DNA of 22,920 bases. It comes from Candidatus Woesearchaeota archaeon (GTDB lineage Archaea > Nanobdellota > Nanobdellia > Woesearchaeales > JASKKU01). The DNA lies in NCBI GenBank assembly GCA_011045925.1, contig DSBS01000094.1, forward strand, positions 1 to 22,920, read 5' to 3'. Positions 16,026 through 22,920 of this stretch are shown here, piece after piece. Made by a program: the position numbers and the translations under genes. The notes under the pieces are model-generated. The model saw nothing but the letters and a program-made list of their open reading frames with translations, searched no databases and had not been told where the DNA came from. Numbering within the stretch: the stretch's first letter is position 1; each line of letters opens with the position of its first letter.

Positions 16026-18640
16026 TAGCCAATAAGCAAAACAAAAAGAGCATTTTTGCTTTTGCAGTGCTAGCTCTGCTAACGCTTTCAGTTGCTGCTG
16101 AATGGGCTATGCCAGCATACGCGCAGGCTACTGAATCGTTTAGAATAATCCAGCCAAAAAATAACTCTGCGTTTATCTCAGATGTTCTCTTTGTGTCATG
16201 GGAAAAGGTTGCAAGCGCATTCAGGCTTAACCTGTCAAAGGAAGGTGCTGCCATAGAAAGCATACTGACAGAAAACGCATTTTATCAGTTTTCAGGCCTG
16301 GCTCCGGGAAACTATACAATACAGGCTGCCGCAATAAGCGGGGATAAGGAAACCCAGAAGAGTGAAAAGGTAAATGTATTGCTAAAGTCAGTACCTGAGT
16401 TCTCAATAACGATTAACACCTCCGGCTACCAGGAAACCAAAGCTGTAAGATTCCATATTAACGCTCCAACTGGCTGTGAGCTAAGCATGAATGTATCCTC
16501 TGCTACAGTATTTATTCCGTACGAAACCAAGAATCTTGTTGCAAAAACCATCACAATATACCTTGAGCCTGACTTTTACTGGATGAATGCAGGCATTTTC
16601 TGTGATGGCATCAGGCAGACTTTTTATGATACCTTCATTCTGGATGAGCACACAGGAAGCCACAAGGTAAAGCCCATTGAATCTGAAAAAGATCCGGGCA
16701 AAGATGAAGAGATTGATGAGGAAAAGGAAGAAGAAACAGAACAGACTGTAAGGCTGAATGTTGCTGTAAAAGACTCAAAAGGAAGAGGAATAAGGGCAGT
16801 AATCAGGCTAAAAAGCGACAAAACCACAATAACCAAGGTATCGACAGATGAAGGGGATGCGCTTTTTGTCCTTGCTCCAGGGGTTTATGCGCTTTCAGCA
16901 GATGCAAATGGATTCAGGCCTGAATCACAAAACATAACTCTCAGCTCTGATAAGAATATTCTTGTAGAGCTTGAAAAAACGATTGAGCCAGAAGAAGAGG
17001 AAATGCCGGAATTAGATGATGAAGAGCAGGTTATTGAAACAGAAGAAGTATCAGTAAAGGCAGGAAGAGAAATAACGCTCATAGAGCCAGCCGGAACCTT
17101 TTTTGAGGACCAGGGTGTTCCAATAAGATACCGGACAGACGGGGTTTTTGAAAGCTGCAGGGTTAACCTGATAACAGAAGGGCTTCCAGGATTTAGGACC
17201 TTAGTAAACAACCAGAATGTCAGGGGAGAAGTTGCATTTATTGAGGACGGCATTTCAGCAGGACGGTACAGGGCTTATGTAAGGTGCAGCCACCAGGGCA
17301 GAACATTTGAGTCAAACTATCTTTCGTTCTCAGTAATCCATGAAATAGAGGAATTGGAGCTTGCAAAGGATATACTTGCAAGGCTTGAAAAAATTCTTTC
17401 GCAGGTAAATAAACTTGGAGAGCAGGAGAAAGCCATTTTGTCCAAAGAAGGAATAACAAACATACTCAACCACAGCACAAGCAGGCTAAAAAGCATAACC
17501 TCCAGCATTATGGATGAAAAAACATCTCTCACAGAGATAGAGTCTCTTACAAGAGAAATGAAAAGAGAGATTGAAAACGCTGAAACACGCGCACCCATAG
17601 AAATAACCTATCAAATGCTGGAAAGCAAAATAATCTCGGCTGGGAGAAGCAGCATCAAAGACAATATCGTTATCTCAGACTTTATTGAAAGCCGGCTGGG
17701 AAGCAAAAGCGATGTGGCAATCGATTCTGTAGTCTATGAAACAAATTCACGCCTCATATTAAGGGAAACTTCCAGGCTGGCCGTCAGATACAAAGACTAC
17801 ACCCGGGAGATTTGCATAGAAAGGTTCAGCTCAGATAAAAGCCTGGAAAGAAGCTATGTGCTGATTGAAGGAGATGCTAAAAGCCTTGAGCACAATATAA
17901 TTAAAGGCATAAATTCCGTTGAAAAAGATGTCTTCACTGCATATGCAGACTGCCAGAGGATTGGTAAAGTCGAGCTTTTCTCAATAGGGGAATTTGAAGA
18001 AAGCAGAAACTTTATTACGGCCGCCATAATTGGGCTGGCAAGCCTGGGCACTTCCCTCTGGATTCTTGTTTCACTGATAATTGTTGGTGCGGCCGTGGTT
18101 GCAAATTATGCTGTAAGAGTATCAGGAGCTGGAAAGCTAAAGGGCATGACGCTAAAGGGCATGACACCAAAGCCGGCCTTGCATCAAAAAACAGCCAGAC
18201 AGCAGGCAGCACAACAACCTTTAGCAATAGTTCCGGATTATATGCAGAAGCCAGCAAGAGAAAACCTGGAAGAACAATTGCTTAACGCACTTGAGCAGCT
18301 TTACCTTGAGCTTCATTCTGGAGCGGTAAAAACAAAGAGGATTCATTCCTACTTTGAGCTGATTGGTGTAATTCCAAAAGAAATAAAAACAAAATACTCA
18401 AGCATAATTGAAAAGATACAGGAAAAGGTGCAGGAAAAAGACTTTGAACACAAATTCAACCAGGTTATGGGCTCAATAAGAACGATAGATTTAAGTAAGC
18501 TTGATGAAATAAAAAAGATGGAGCTTGGAAGAATGATATCAGACCTTATCTCAGACTACAGCATTCTGTCCCAGGAAAGCCAGGGAAGCCTCAGCAGCCT
18601 TATGCAAAGAATTGACTCTCTCACAAGAATAATAAGATAA
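16022..18640 (+). CDS. Large type I membrane protein with PEGA-like, Ig-like and coiled-coil domains
   Basis: An unrecognised 872-residue protein. The signal peptide is about 1-35 (AYAQA). An Ig/FN3-like domain covers about 38-125 (FRIIQPKNNSAFISDVLFVSW), followed by a beta domain to about 215 and an acidic Glu-rich linker. A carboxypeptidase-regulatory or PEGA-like domain lies at about 241-320 (VKDSKGRGIRAVIRLKSD). A second acidic linker, an Ig-like domain at about 350-437 with two cysteines, and a coiled coil at about 440-530 follow. A membrane-proximal domain spans about 535-660. The hydrophobic stretch at 664-698 is 35 residues, either one long span or a tight hairpin. The tail of about 174 residues is Gln/Ala-rich, then helical (LLNALEQLYLELHSGAVKTK). 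It starts at the ATGA overlap and ends 12 bp before the next gene. The coupled expression suggests a complex with the 906-residue protein. Confidence 0.85.
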   Translation: MIANKQNKKSIFAFAVLALLTLSVAAEWAMPAYAQATESFRIIQPKNNSAFISDVLFVSWEKVASAFRLNLSKEGAAIESILTENAFYQFSGLAPGNYTIQAAAISGDKETQKSEKVNVLLKSVPEFSITINTSGYQETKAVRFHINAPTGCELSMNVSSATVFIPYETKNLVAKTITIYLEPDFYWMNAGIFCDGIRQTFYDTFILDEHTGSHKVKPIESEKDPGKDEEIDEEKEEETEQTVRLNVAVKDSKGRGIRAVIRLKSDKTTITKVSTDEGDALFVLAPGVYALSADANGFRPESQNITLSSDKNILVELEKTIEPEEEEMPELDDEEQVIETEEVSVKAGREITLIEPAGTFFEDQGVPIRYRTDGVFESCRVNLITEGLPGFRTLVNNQNVRGEVAFIEDGISAGRYRAYVRCSHQGRTFESNYLSFSVIHEIEELELAKDILARLEKILSQVNKLGEQEKAILSKEGITNILNHSTSRLKSITSSIMDEKTSLTEIESLTREMKREIENAETRAPIEITYQMLESKIISAGRSSIKDNIVISDFIESRLGSKSDVAIDSVVYETNSRLILRETSRLAVRYKDYTREICIERFSSDKSLERSYVLIEGDAKSLEHNIIKGINSVEKDVFTAYADCQRIGKVELFSIGEFEESRNFITAAIIGLASLGTSLWILVSLIIVGAAVVANYAVRVSGAGKLKGMTLKGMTPKPALHQKTARQQAAQQPLAIVPDYMQKPARENLEEQLLNALEQLYLELHSGAVKTKRIHSYFELIGVIPKEIKTKYSSIIEKIQEKVQEKDFEHKFNQVMGSIRTIDLSKLDEIKKMELGRMISDLISDYSILSQESQGSLSSLMQRIDSLTRIIR

Positions 18641-18652
18641 AAAAATCAAAAG

Positions 18653-21373
18653 ATGAAAAAACAAAAAAACAAAAAAACCGCGCTTAAAAAAACCAGAATG
18701 GCTTTGCTTGTTGTTTGCACGGTTGCGGTTGCGCTCTTTTTGAATTCAGAGCAGGCTTTAGGAGTAGAAGTGCTGGGCACAAGCATAATTGAGCCCGGGC
18801 TTCACTTAATAAGGGCAGACAACAAGTACACAATGAAAGACTCGCCTTATCCTGAGTTTATTAACACAGAAGATGTGTATGCAGTTACCTGCATTGAGGA
18901 AGACTCAGAAATAAGCCACTCGCTTGTATGCATGGACAACAACAACTTTGAAATGATGGAGTCTTACAGGTGGTCTGACAAGAACTGCTACATAGCTTCC
19001 CTGAACCTTGATGTCTTCGAATGTGAAAACGCTCTTGTAATGGCCGAGTACATTGTTGAAGGAGAAGTCATCAGGATAGAAAAAAGGATCCACATTAATG
19101 TTGTTTCGAAAATTCTTGACCTTGTGCTAGAAAATCAGTTTGAAGATGGCGGGTGGAAAGATGCTTTTTCCACTGCTGTTTCCATGTGGGGGCTTTCTTC
19201 TTTCAAAGAGCTTTTTGAGCAAAGGCTTGAGAAAGCCATGTACTGGCTTAAGGTAAACAGGGATGACTCCCTGAAGTGCTGGCCCATCGGCAACTGCGAC
19301 ACAAGAGCCACATCAAACATTCTGGCACTGCTGACTCTCAGCGACTATGACGACAACCACCGGGTAATACGAGACGGAAACGAGTGGATTCAGGAAATGC
19401 AGAACTTCATAAAGGATGATGAATGGACCTTGAAGATTACTCCGGTAATAAACGGCACAACGCTTACTCTTGTTGCGTATGAAGAAAAGGTGCTTGACCG
19501 GAACTTTACTGTAAAATTGAATGAGGTTAAGGAATACACCATTGAGCCTGAAGAGGGAAAGCGGATAATTGTGATTTCGGATGCAATTATTTATCTGAAT
19601 ATATCCAACAAGTACGGCCAAAACATATTTTTTTATGCAGGAGACAATATCTCTTATGACATTCAGGGCGCCTGCTGGAGCAGGTTCATAAAGGGAGGCA
19701 GATGCGACTACAAAAGCACTGCATACAGCTCAGCCCTGGATATATCCGAAACCCGAAAAGAAGAAACAATTGACTGGATGCTTGATAATGTAAGAAAAGA
19801 CCTTGCGGTTGGCATGTATTATGGAAACGGGCATATTGATGAAAACGCCTTTTTCCTTTACTCTGTCAGGGACATTATTACCGAAGAAAAGCCAAAAGAG
19901 GTGCTAAACTACTTCCTTTACAAGCAGAATAATGATGGATCCTGGGGATCAGGAAACCTTACTGACATGGTCATTGAGACGGCTTATGCAATAATGGCCC
20001 TAAAAGAGATTGGATACGATTCAAATTATGAGCCTATCAGGGACGCTACAAAATGGGTTACTCAGGTAGAGCAGAACATTTCCGAAAGCTCATCTCTGGC
20101 AATGGGCGCGGCTTTCTCTGTGTTAAAGCCCTTCTCAAAGCCTTTTATTTTGTTCGATCCAAAAATACTTTTAACAGAACAGCCAAGTTCTAGGGTAAGA
20201 ATGACGAACCCAACCCCTTTTGACCTTATGGATTTAACCTACCAGGCTTCCGATTCAATAAAAAATTATGTGACAATCAGCGAAAGAACCACTTTGCCTT
20301 CCTACTCTTACAAGCTGCTGACAATTACAAGAAGTGACCTGCCTGAAAACAAAAATCTCTTTGGAGAAATAAAGATATTCAACCAGGACCAGGAAGTTGG
20401 CAGGCTTCCTGTTATTCTGAGCCAGCTGGCTTATATAAACGCAAGCTATCCTGAAAGAACGGTTGTGTATGGAGACAGCAAATCCCTGGCCTTAAGGTTT
20501 CAGAAAAGCGCGCACGAGTTCTTCTGCTCGATCTCCTGGGTTCAGAATGATATTGAGGATATCCCTCGGTTCAAGGCAATCGCAAGCACACCCATAACCC
20601 TGAAGTTTAAGGATTCTGTAAACAAGCAGGATAATTATGCTGGAACTATTTCATGCGAGCTGAAAGGCAAAAAATATGATCTGCCTATTCAGGTTTATAT
20701 CAGCAGGTATGTTGCTGTGCCTTTCACGCTTAATACAACAGTAGTAAGAATAACGGATGACAAAATCTTCCCTGCAATCACCGCAACGAACAACCTTAAC
20801 CTGTATTACCCTTTAAGAATTTCTATTGACCGGCCAGAGTACTTTGACATGCCTGAAGTAATAACTATCTCAGAGAACGAAGAGAAAGAGATAACAATCA
20901 GAACCGCATTGTCAAGCTTCCTTGCAAACCAGAGCGAATTCACAGACTCAGCGATTATTACAATAGAAGGCCTTGAATACAAGCAGGAAGTTATAGTGAC
21001 AATTGATGTTGAAAGCAAGCCCAGCCTTGTGAAAGAGATTGCTAAGGTTGTTGGAATTATTCTTCTGGTTGTAATTATTGCTGGCTCTGTCGCCGCATAT
21101 TTTTACAGGGAAAAGCTAACCGCCTTCCTGAATAAGCTTTACTTCTTCAGGTCAAGGATTGAGAAAAAGGAAACACAGGAAAAACTGGTGCAGCTAAAAA
21201 AAGAGGAGATCTCACAATCCATTGAAAATACCTTTAGGCTGCTCAAAATGAGAAAGAGATCTGAGCTTGAAATATACCAGGAGCTTAGAAAAAACTTTTC
21301 AAAAGAGGAGATTGCAGTAGCTGCACAGGAGCGTGGCCTGCTGGGAAGCCTCGAGATTGGGAAGCTAAAATAG
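18653..21373 (+). CDS. Type I membrane protein with terpenoid-cyclase-like alpha/alpha toroid
   Basis: A 906-residue protein. A basic N-terminus and a signal peptide (about 16-37) lead to a small Cys-containing beta domain (about 40-145). A helical toroid follows at about 150-475, marked by QW-type motifs: QFEDGGW (162-168) and QNNDGSWG (425-432, then TAYAIMALKEIGY). These motifs define the prenyltransferase/squalene-cyclase repeat fold shared with the thioester domain of macroglobulins. A beta-rich insert at about 258-345 (LKITPVINGTTLTLVAYEEK) splits the toroid. There is no DxDD cyclase motif and no CGEQ thioester motif, so it is probably a binding module. Several Ig-like domains fill about 480-790. 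A transmembrane helix at about 799-818 precedes an 88-residue charged helical tail. It is last in the operon after the 872-residue protein. Confidence 0.85.
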   Translation: MKKQKNKKTALKKTRMALLVVCTVAVALFLNSEQALGVEVLGTSIIEPGLHLIRADNKYTMKDSPYPEFINTEDVYAVTCIEEDSEISHSLVCMDNNNFEMMESYRWSDKNCYIASLNLDVFECENALVMAEYIVEGEVIRIEKRIHINVVSKILDLVLENQFEDGGWKDAFSTAVSMWGLSSFKELFEQRLEKAMYWLKVNRDDSLKCWPIGNCDTRATSNILALLTLSDYDDNHRVIRDGNEWIQEMQNFIKDDEWTLKITPVINGTTLTLVAYEEKVLDRNFTVKLNEVKEYTIEPEEGKRIIVISDAIIYLNISNKYGQNIFFYAGDNISYDIQGACWSRFIKGGRCDYKSTAYSSALDISETRKEETIDWMLDNVRKDLAVGMYYGNGHIDENAFFLYSVRDIITEEKPKEVLNYFLYKQNNDGSWGSGNLTDMVIETAYAIMALKEIGYDSNYEPIRDATKWVTQVEQNISESSSLAMGAAFSVLKPFSKPFILFDPKILLTEQPSSRVRMTNPTPFDLMDLTYQASDSIKNYVTISERTTLPSYSYKLLTITRSDLPENKNLFGEIKIFNQDQEVGRLPVILSQLAYINASYPERTVVYGDSKSLALRFQKSAHEFFCSISWVQNDIEDIPRFKAIASTPITLKFKDSVNKQDNYAGTISCELKGKKYDLPIQVYISRYVAVPFTLNTTVVRITDDKIFPAITATNNLNLYYPLRISIDRPEYFDMPEVITISENEEKEITIRTALSSFLANQSEFTDSAIITIEGLEYKQEVIVTIDVESKPSLVKEIAKVVGIILLVVIIAGSVAAYFYREKLTAFLNKLYFFRSRIEKKETQEKLVQLKKEEISQSIENTFRLLKMRKRSELEIYQELRKNFSKEEIAVAAQERGLLGSLEIGKLK

Positions 21374-21378
21374 AAAGA

Positions 21379-21386
21379 TTTATATA
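21379..21386 (+). promoter_or_regulatory. Upstream TATA-like element in the archaellin leader region
   Basis: TTTATATA begins six bases after the stop codon of the preceding gene. It would start transcription near the GTATATTG direct repeats at 21412-21431, giving a longer archaellin leader than the proximal box does. It may be a second promoter or a chance AT-rich match. Confidence 0.3.
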
Positions 21387-21411
21387 ATAAACACACGTTA
21401 AAGACAAAATA

Positions 21412-21455
21412 GTATATTGTTTGGTATATTGATAACACCTGAAGAACCACTTCAG
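21412..21455 (+). promoter_or_regulatory. Direct repeats and hairpin upstream of the archaellin
   Basis: GTATATTG occurs at 21412-21419 and 21424-21431 (12-bp period), followed by a perfect 6-bp hairpin CTGAAG-AACCA-CTTCAG at 21439-21455, just before the proximal TATA box. The hairpin has no T tract after it, so it is not an obvious terminator. A regulator site or an element in a longer leader is possible. Confidence 0.35.
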
Positions 21456-21469
21456 AATTAAAAGCAGAG

Positions 21470-21478
21470 TTTATAAAA
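21470..21478 (+). promoter_or_regulatory. TATA box of the archaellin gene
   Basis: TTTATAAAA centred about 26 nt before ATG 21500, implying a leaderless or near-leaderless message. Confidence 0.6.
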
Positions 21479-21499
21479 AAAGAAGTAAAAGGTTTTAGA

Positions 21500-22435
21500 A
21501 TGCCTCAACTTAAAAAGAAAGCATTAATGGGGATTGGCACCCTGATTATATTTATCGCAATAATTTTAGTGGCAGCTGTTGCTGCTGCTGTTCTTATCTC
21601 TACATCGAATGTGCTTCAGCAAAGGGCGCTACTTACTGGAAGAGAAGTCAGGGAAAGCATTACAAATGCAGCGAATGTTCTGTCAATAATGGCGGCTTCG
21701 AATTCTACTACTGAAACTTTTAATAATTTTGAGATTTTAATTCAGCTCCAGGCGGGCTCTGACCCAATTGCATTAAAAAGGATGTTTGTGCAGATGATTA
21801 CACCAAGAGACGAGTTTGCAGCAACTTTTATCGACAGGGATGAGATTGTTGTTGAAGAGCTTGGAGCGCTGGCAGTTGGTGCAGGGAGCTCTATAATGGA
21901 CCTGGACGAAGACGGAATCTCAGAGACAATCCTCCTGCTCACAAATGCTACAACTGGAAACGAATACTTGATTGTTAATTTTTCAACAGGGTTCCAGAGC
22001 GAGCCAATAATCCTGCCAAACCTGTCTGATGCAGGAACTGTTCCTGTTAATATTATAATTGCTGAAACAGCAATAAGATATGGGGAAGATGTATATGGCG
22101 TTGTTGAGCTCAGGGGGCAAACCAACACAGACGACCAGATTGACGAGTCTGTAACCTTTAAGGTCAAGAATTATCCGGAAGCATGCAGTTTTGAACTGCT
22201 TCAGCCCGAGGAAAAATTCTGTGTTGTCAAAATAATTGACATAAATAACGATTACACCTTAAACAGCGGAGAAAGGTTCAGGATTCTGATAAAGACAAGG
22301 GAAGAAAATGTTCTTAGGACAACAGAGCACCTCCAGCTGATTTTATCCACTGAAAGAGGTCTTGTCTTCCAGCATGCGCTAAGAACCCCTGATGTTATTG
22401 ACAAGGTTAAGACTGCACTTTGGCCGATTGGCTGA
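21500..22435 (+). CDS. flaB: Archaellin (archaeal flagellin) with class III signal peptide
   Basis: A 311-residue filament subunit of the archaellum or a related type IV pilus-like filament. The N-terminus MPQLKKKA-LMGIGTLIIFI aligns with the archaellin pattern KKG-ASGIGTLIVFIAMVLVAAVAA. A FlaK/PibD-type prepilin peptidase would cut after A8, leaving the hydrophobic assembly helix IGTLIIFIAIILVAAVAAAV, followed by VLISTSNVLQQRALLTGREV as in true archaellins rather than simple pilins. The outer domain is beta-rich with sequons (NST, NAT, NFS) and an acidic DLDEDGISET loop. C-terminal cysteines occur as ACSF and FCVV. Its length is above the common 200-230. Other archaellum genes (arlF, G, H, I, J) are not in the window; they may lie to the right. 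It has its own TATA box and is followed by a T-rich stretch (22449-22470). Confidence 0.93.
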   Translation: MPQLKKKALMGIGTLIIFIAIILVAAVAAAVLISTSNVLQQRALLTGREVRESITNAANVLSIMAASNSTTETFNNFEILIQLQAGSDPIALKRMFVQMITPRDEFAATFIDRDEIVVEELGALAVGAGSSIMDLDEDGISETILLLTNATTGNEYLIVNFSTGFQSEPIILPNLSDAGTVPVNIIIAETAIRYGEDVYGVVELRGQTNTDDQIDESVTFKVKNYPEACSFELLQPEEKFCVVKIIDINNDYTLNSGERFRILIKTREENVLRTTEHLQLILSTERGLVFQHALRTPDVIDKVKTALWPIG

Positions 22436-22480
22436 GCCTGTAAGCGCATTTGTCCCTTCTTTATTTTGTAGTTACAATTA

Positions 22481-22490
22481 AACTTTAAAA
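22481..22490 (+). promoter_or_regulatory. TATA-like element for the Q/N-rich gene
   Basis: AACTTTAAAA, centred about 39 nt before ATG 22525, leaving a leader of about 13 nt. A purine-rich GAGAGGG at 22514-22520 may act as the ribosome binding site. Confidence 0.45.
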
Positions 22491-22524
22491 ACAAAGCCCT
22501 TTTATTGCTGATTGAGAGGGAAGT

Positions 22525-22920
22525 ATGGCTTTATTCAAAAAAAAGAAAGACGACCTGGATGTTCTTAAAGATAAATTTCAGAAGATGGTTCAGCAGAACC
22601 AGGGCCCTCAGCAGGCGAGCCAGCAAAACCCGCAGCAACAAAGCTGGCAAAATCAGCAGGCAGAACAACAAAATTTTCAACAAAGCCCGCAATCTCCTCC
22701 GCAGCCCCCCCAGCCTCAAAACCAGCAAAACTGGCAACAACAGCAAAACCCACAGCAACAAAGCTGGCAAAACCAGCAGGCAGGGCAGGGAAGCATGCAA
22801 CAGGATCAACAGCCATGGCAGCAACAACAACAGCAAAACCCGCAGCAACAAAGCTGGCAAAACCAGCAGGCAGGGCAGGGAAGCATGCAACAGGACCAAC
22901 AGCCATGGCAGCAACAACAA
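22525..22920 (+). CDS. Q/N-rich low-complexity protein with 30-residue repeats (3' end missing)
   Basis: An open plus-strand frame running off the right edge; 132 codons are visible. It opens with a basic N-terminus and short helix (MALFKKKKDDLDVLKDKFQK) with no signal peptide, so it starts in the cytoplasm. It then becomes a Gln/Asn/Pro/Trp-rich tract containing tandem 30-residue units of the type QQNPQQQSWQNQQAGQGSMQ followed by QDQQPWQQQQ. The composition is prion-like or disordered, suited to multivalent self-association. It lies 89 bp after the archaellin with its own promoter and purine-rich ribosome site. In many archaea the gene after archaellins is a cytoplasmic archaellum accessory protein; that role here is only a guess. 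Two long minus-strand frames over this tract are by-products of the repeat. The missing C-terminus should reveal the functional domain. Confidence 0.8.
   Translation, partial: MALFKKKKDDLDVLKDKFQKMVQQNQGPQQASQQNPQQQSWQNQQAEQQNFQQSPQSPPQPPQPQNQQNWQQQQNPQQQSWQNQQAGQGSMQQDQQPWQQQQQQNPQQQSWQNQQAGQGSMQQDQQPWQQQQ
22741..22920 (+). repeat. Tandem 90-bp repeats in the Q/N-rich gene
   Basis: Units at 22741-22830 and 22831-22920 are 90 bp each and differ at only two positions, both silent (CCA/CCG and GAT/GAC). A degenerate half unit lies at 22621-22660. The second unit ends exactly at the window edge, so more copies may follow. Near identity points to recent expansion by slippage or recombination, with possible copy-number variation between strains or in assemblies. 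Confidence 0.95.

Noticed and set aside
18653..21373. Functional squalene/hopene cyclase
   Set aside because: Only QW-type motifs are present; the DxDD acid motif is missing, and the protein has a signal peptide and many Ig-like domains.
22531..22920. Two long minus-strand frames rich in Leu or in Ala/Val at the right edge
   Set aside because: They are the reverse complement of the CAG/CAA-rich repeat, and the plus frame has an ATG, a ribosome site and a promoter.
22621..22920. CRISPR array
   Set aside because: The repeats are contiguous 90-bp coding units without unique spacers and stay in one reading frame.

Overview
The window reads as a piece of an archaeal chromosome, most likely from a DPANN lineage such as Woesearchaeota or Pacearchaeota. 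Supporting signs are an archaellin with a class III signal peptide, an RNase P protein of the Rpp30 (Rnp3) family, a single-cluster ferredoxin of Pyrococcus type, AT-rich TATA boxes about 26-36 nt ahead of mostly leaderless starts, and large Asn-sequon-rich surface proteins. The lineage is inferred from protein style, not from a marker tree. No tRNA, rRNA, transposase, integrase or CRISPR array was seen.

Layout: 1-164 is AT-rich promoter DNA with a probable minus-strand gene start at the left edge. 165-1792 holds a small HTH regulator overlapping a D-lactate-dehydrogenase-type enzyme, then a ferredoxin with its own promoter. 1907-3013 is a single-pass membrane protein. 3093-5009 (minus) is a two-gene unit: a membrane protein with a thrombospondin-like Cys module, then Rnp3. 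A 45-bp divergent promoter separates it from 5055-6767 (plus), a signal-peptide protein with one C-terminal anchor and a CWB2-like ectodomain. 6751-7050 (minus) is a small membrane protein, again divergent from the next gene. 7128-15257 is a 2709-residue secreted mosaic protein. 15492-21373 is an operon of a winged-helix regulator and two large type I membrane proteins, the second carrying a terpenoid-cyclase-like toroid. 21500-22435 is an archaellin, and 22525-end is the start of a Q/N-rich protein with 90-bp repeats.

The theme is the cell surface. Four proteins have an ectodomain, one C-terminal transmembrane segment and a charged cytoplasmic tail of roughly 75-205 residues; a fifth has the same plan but only a dozen basic residues inside. 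All surround the giant protein. The most interesting idea is that macroglobulin-like parts (MG2-type 'TDKxxY' domains in the giant protein, an alpha/alpha toroid in the 906-residue protein) are spread over neighbouring genes and might work together as an adhesion or target-trapping surface assembly. This is a hypothesis from domain style only. The metabolic genes at the left suggest fermentation (D-lactate formation, ferredoxin electron transfer).
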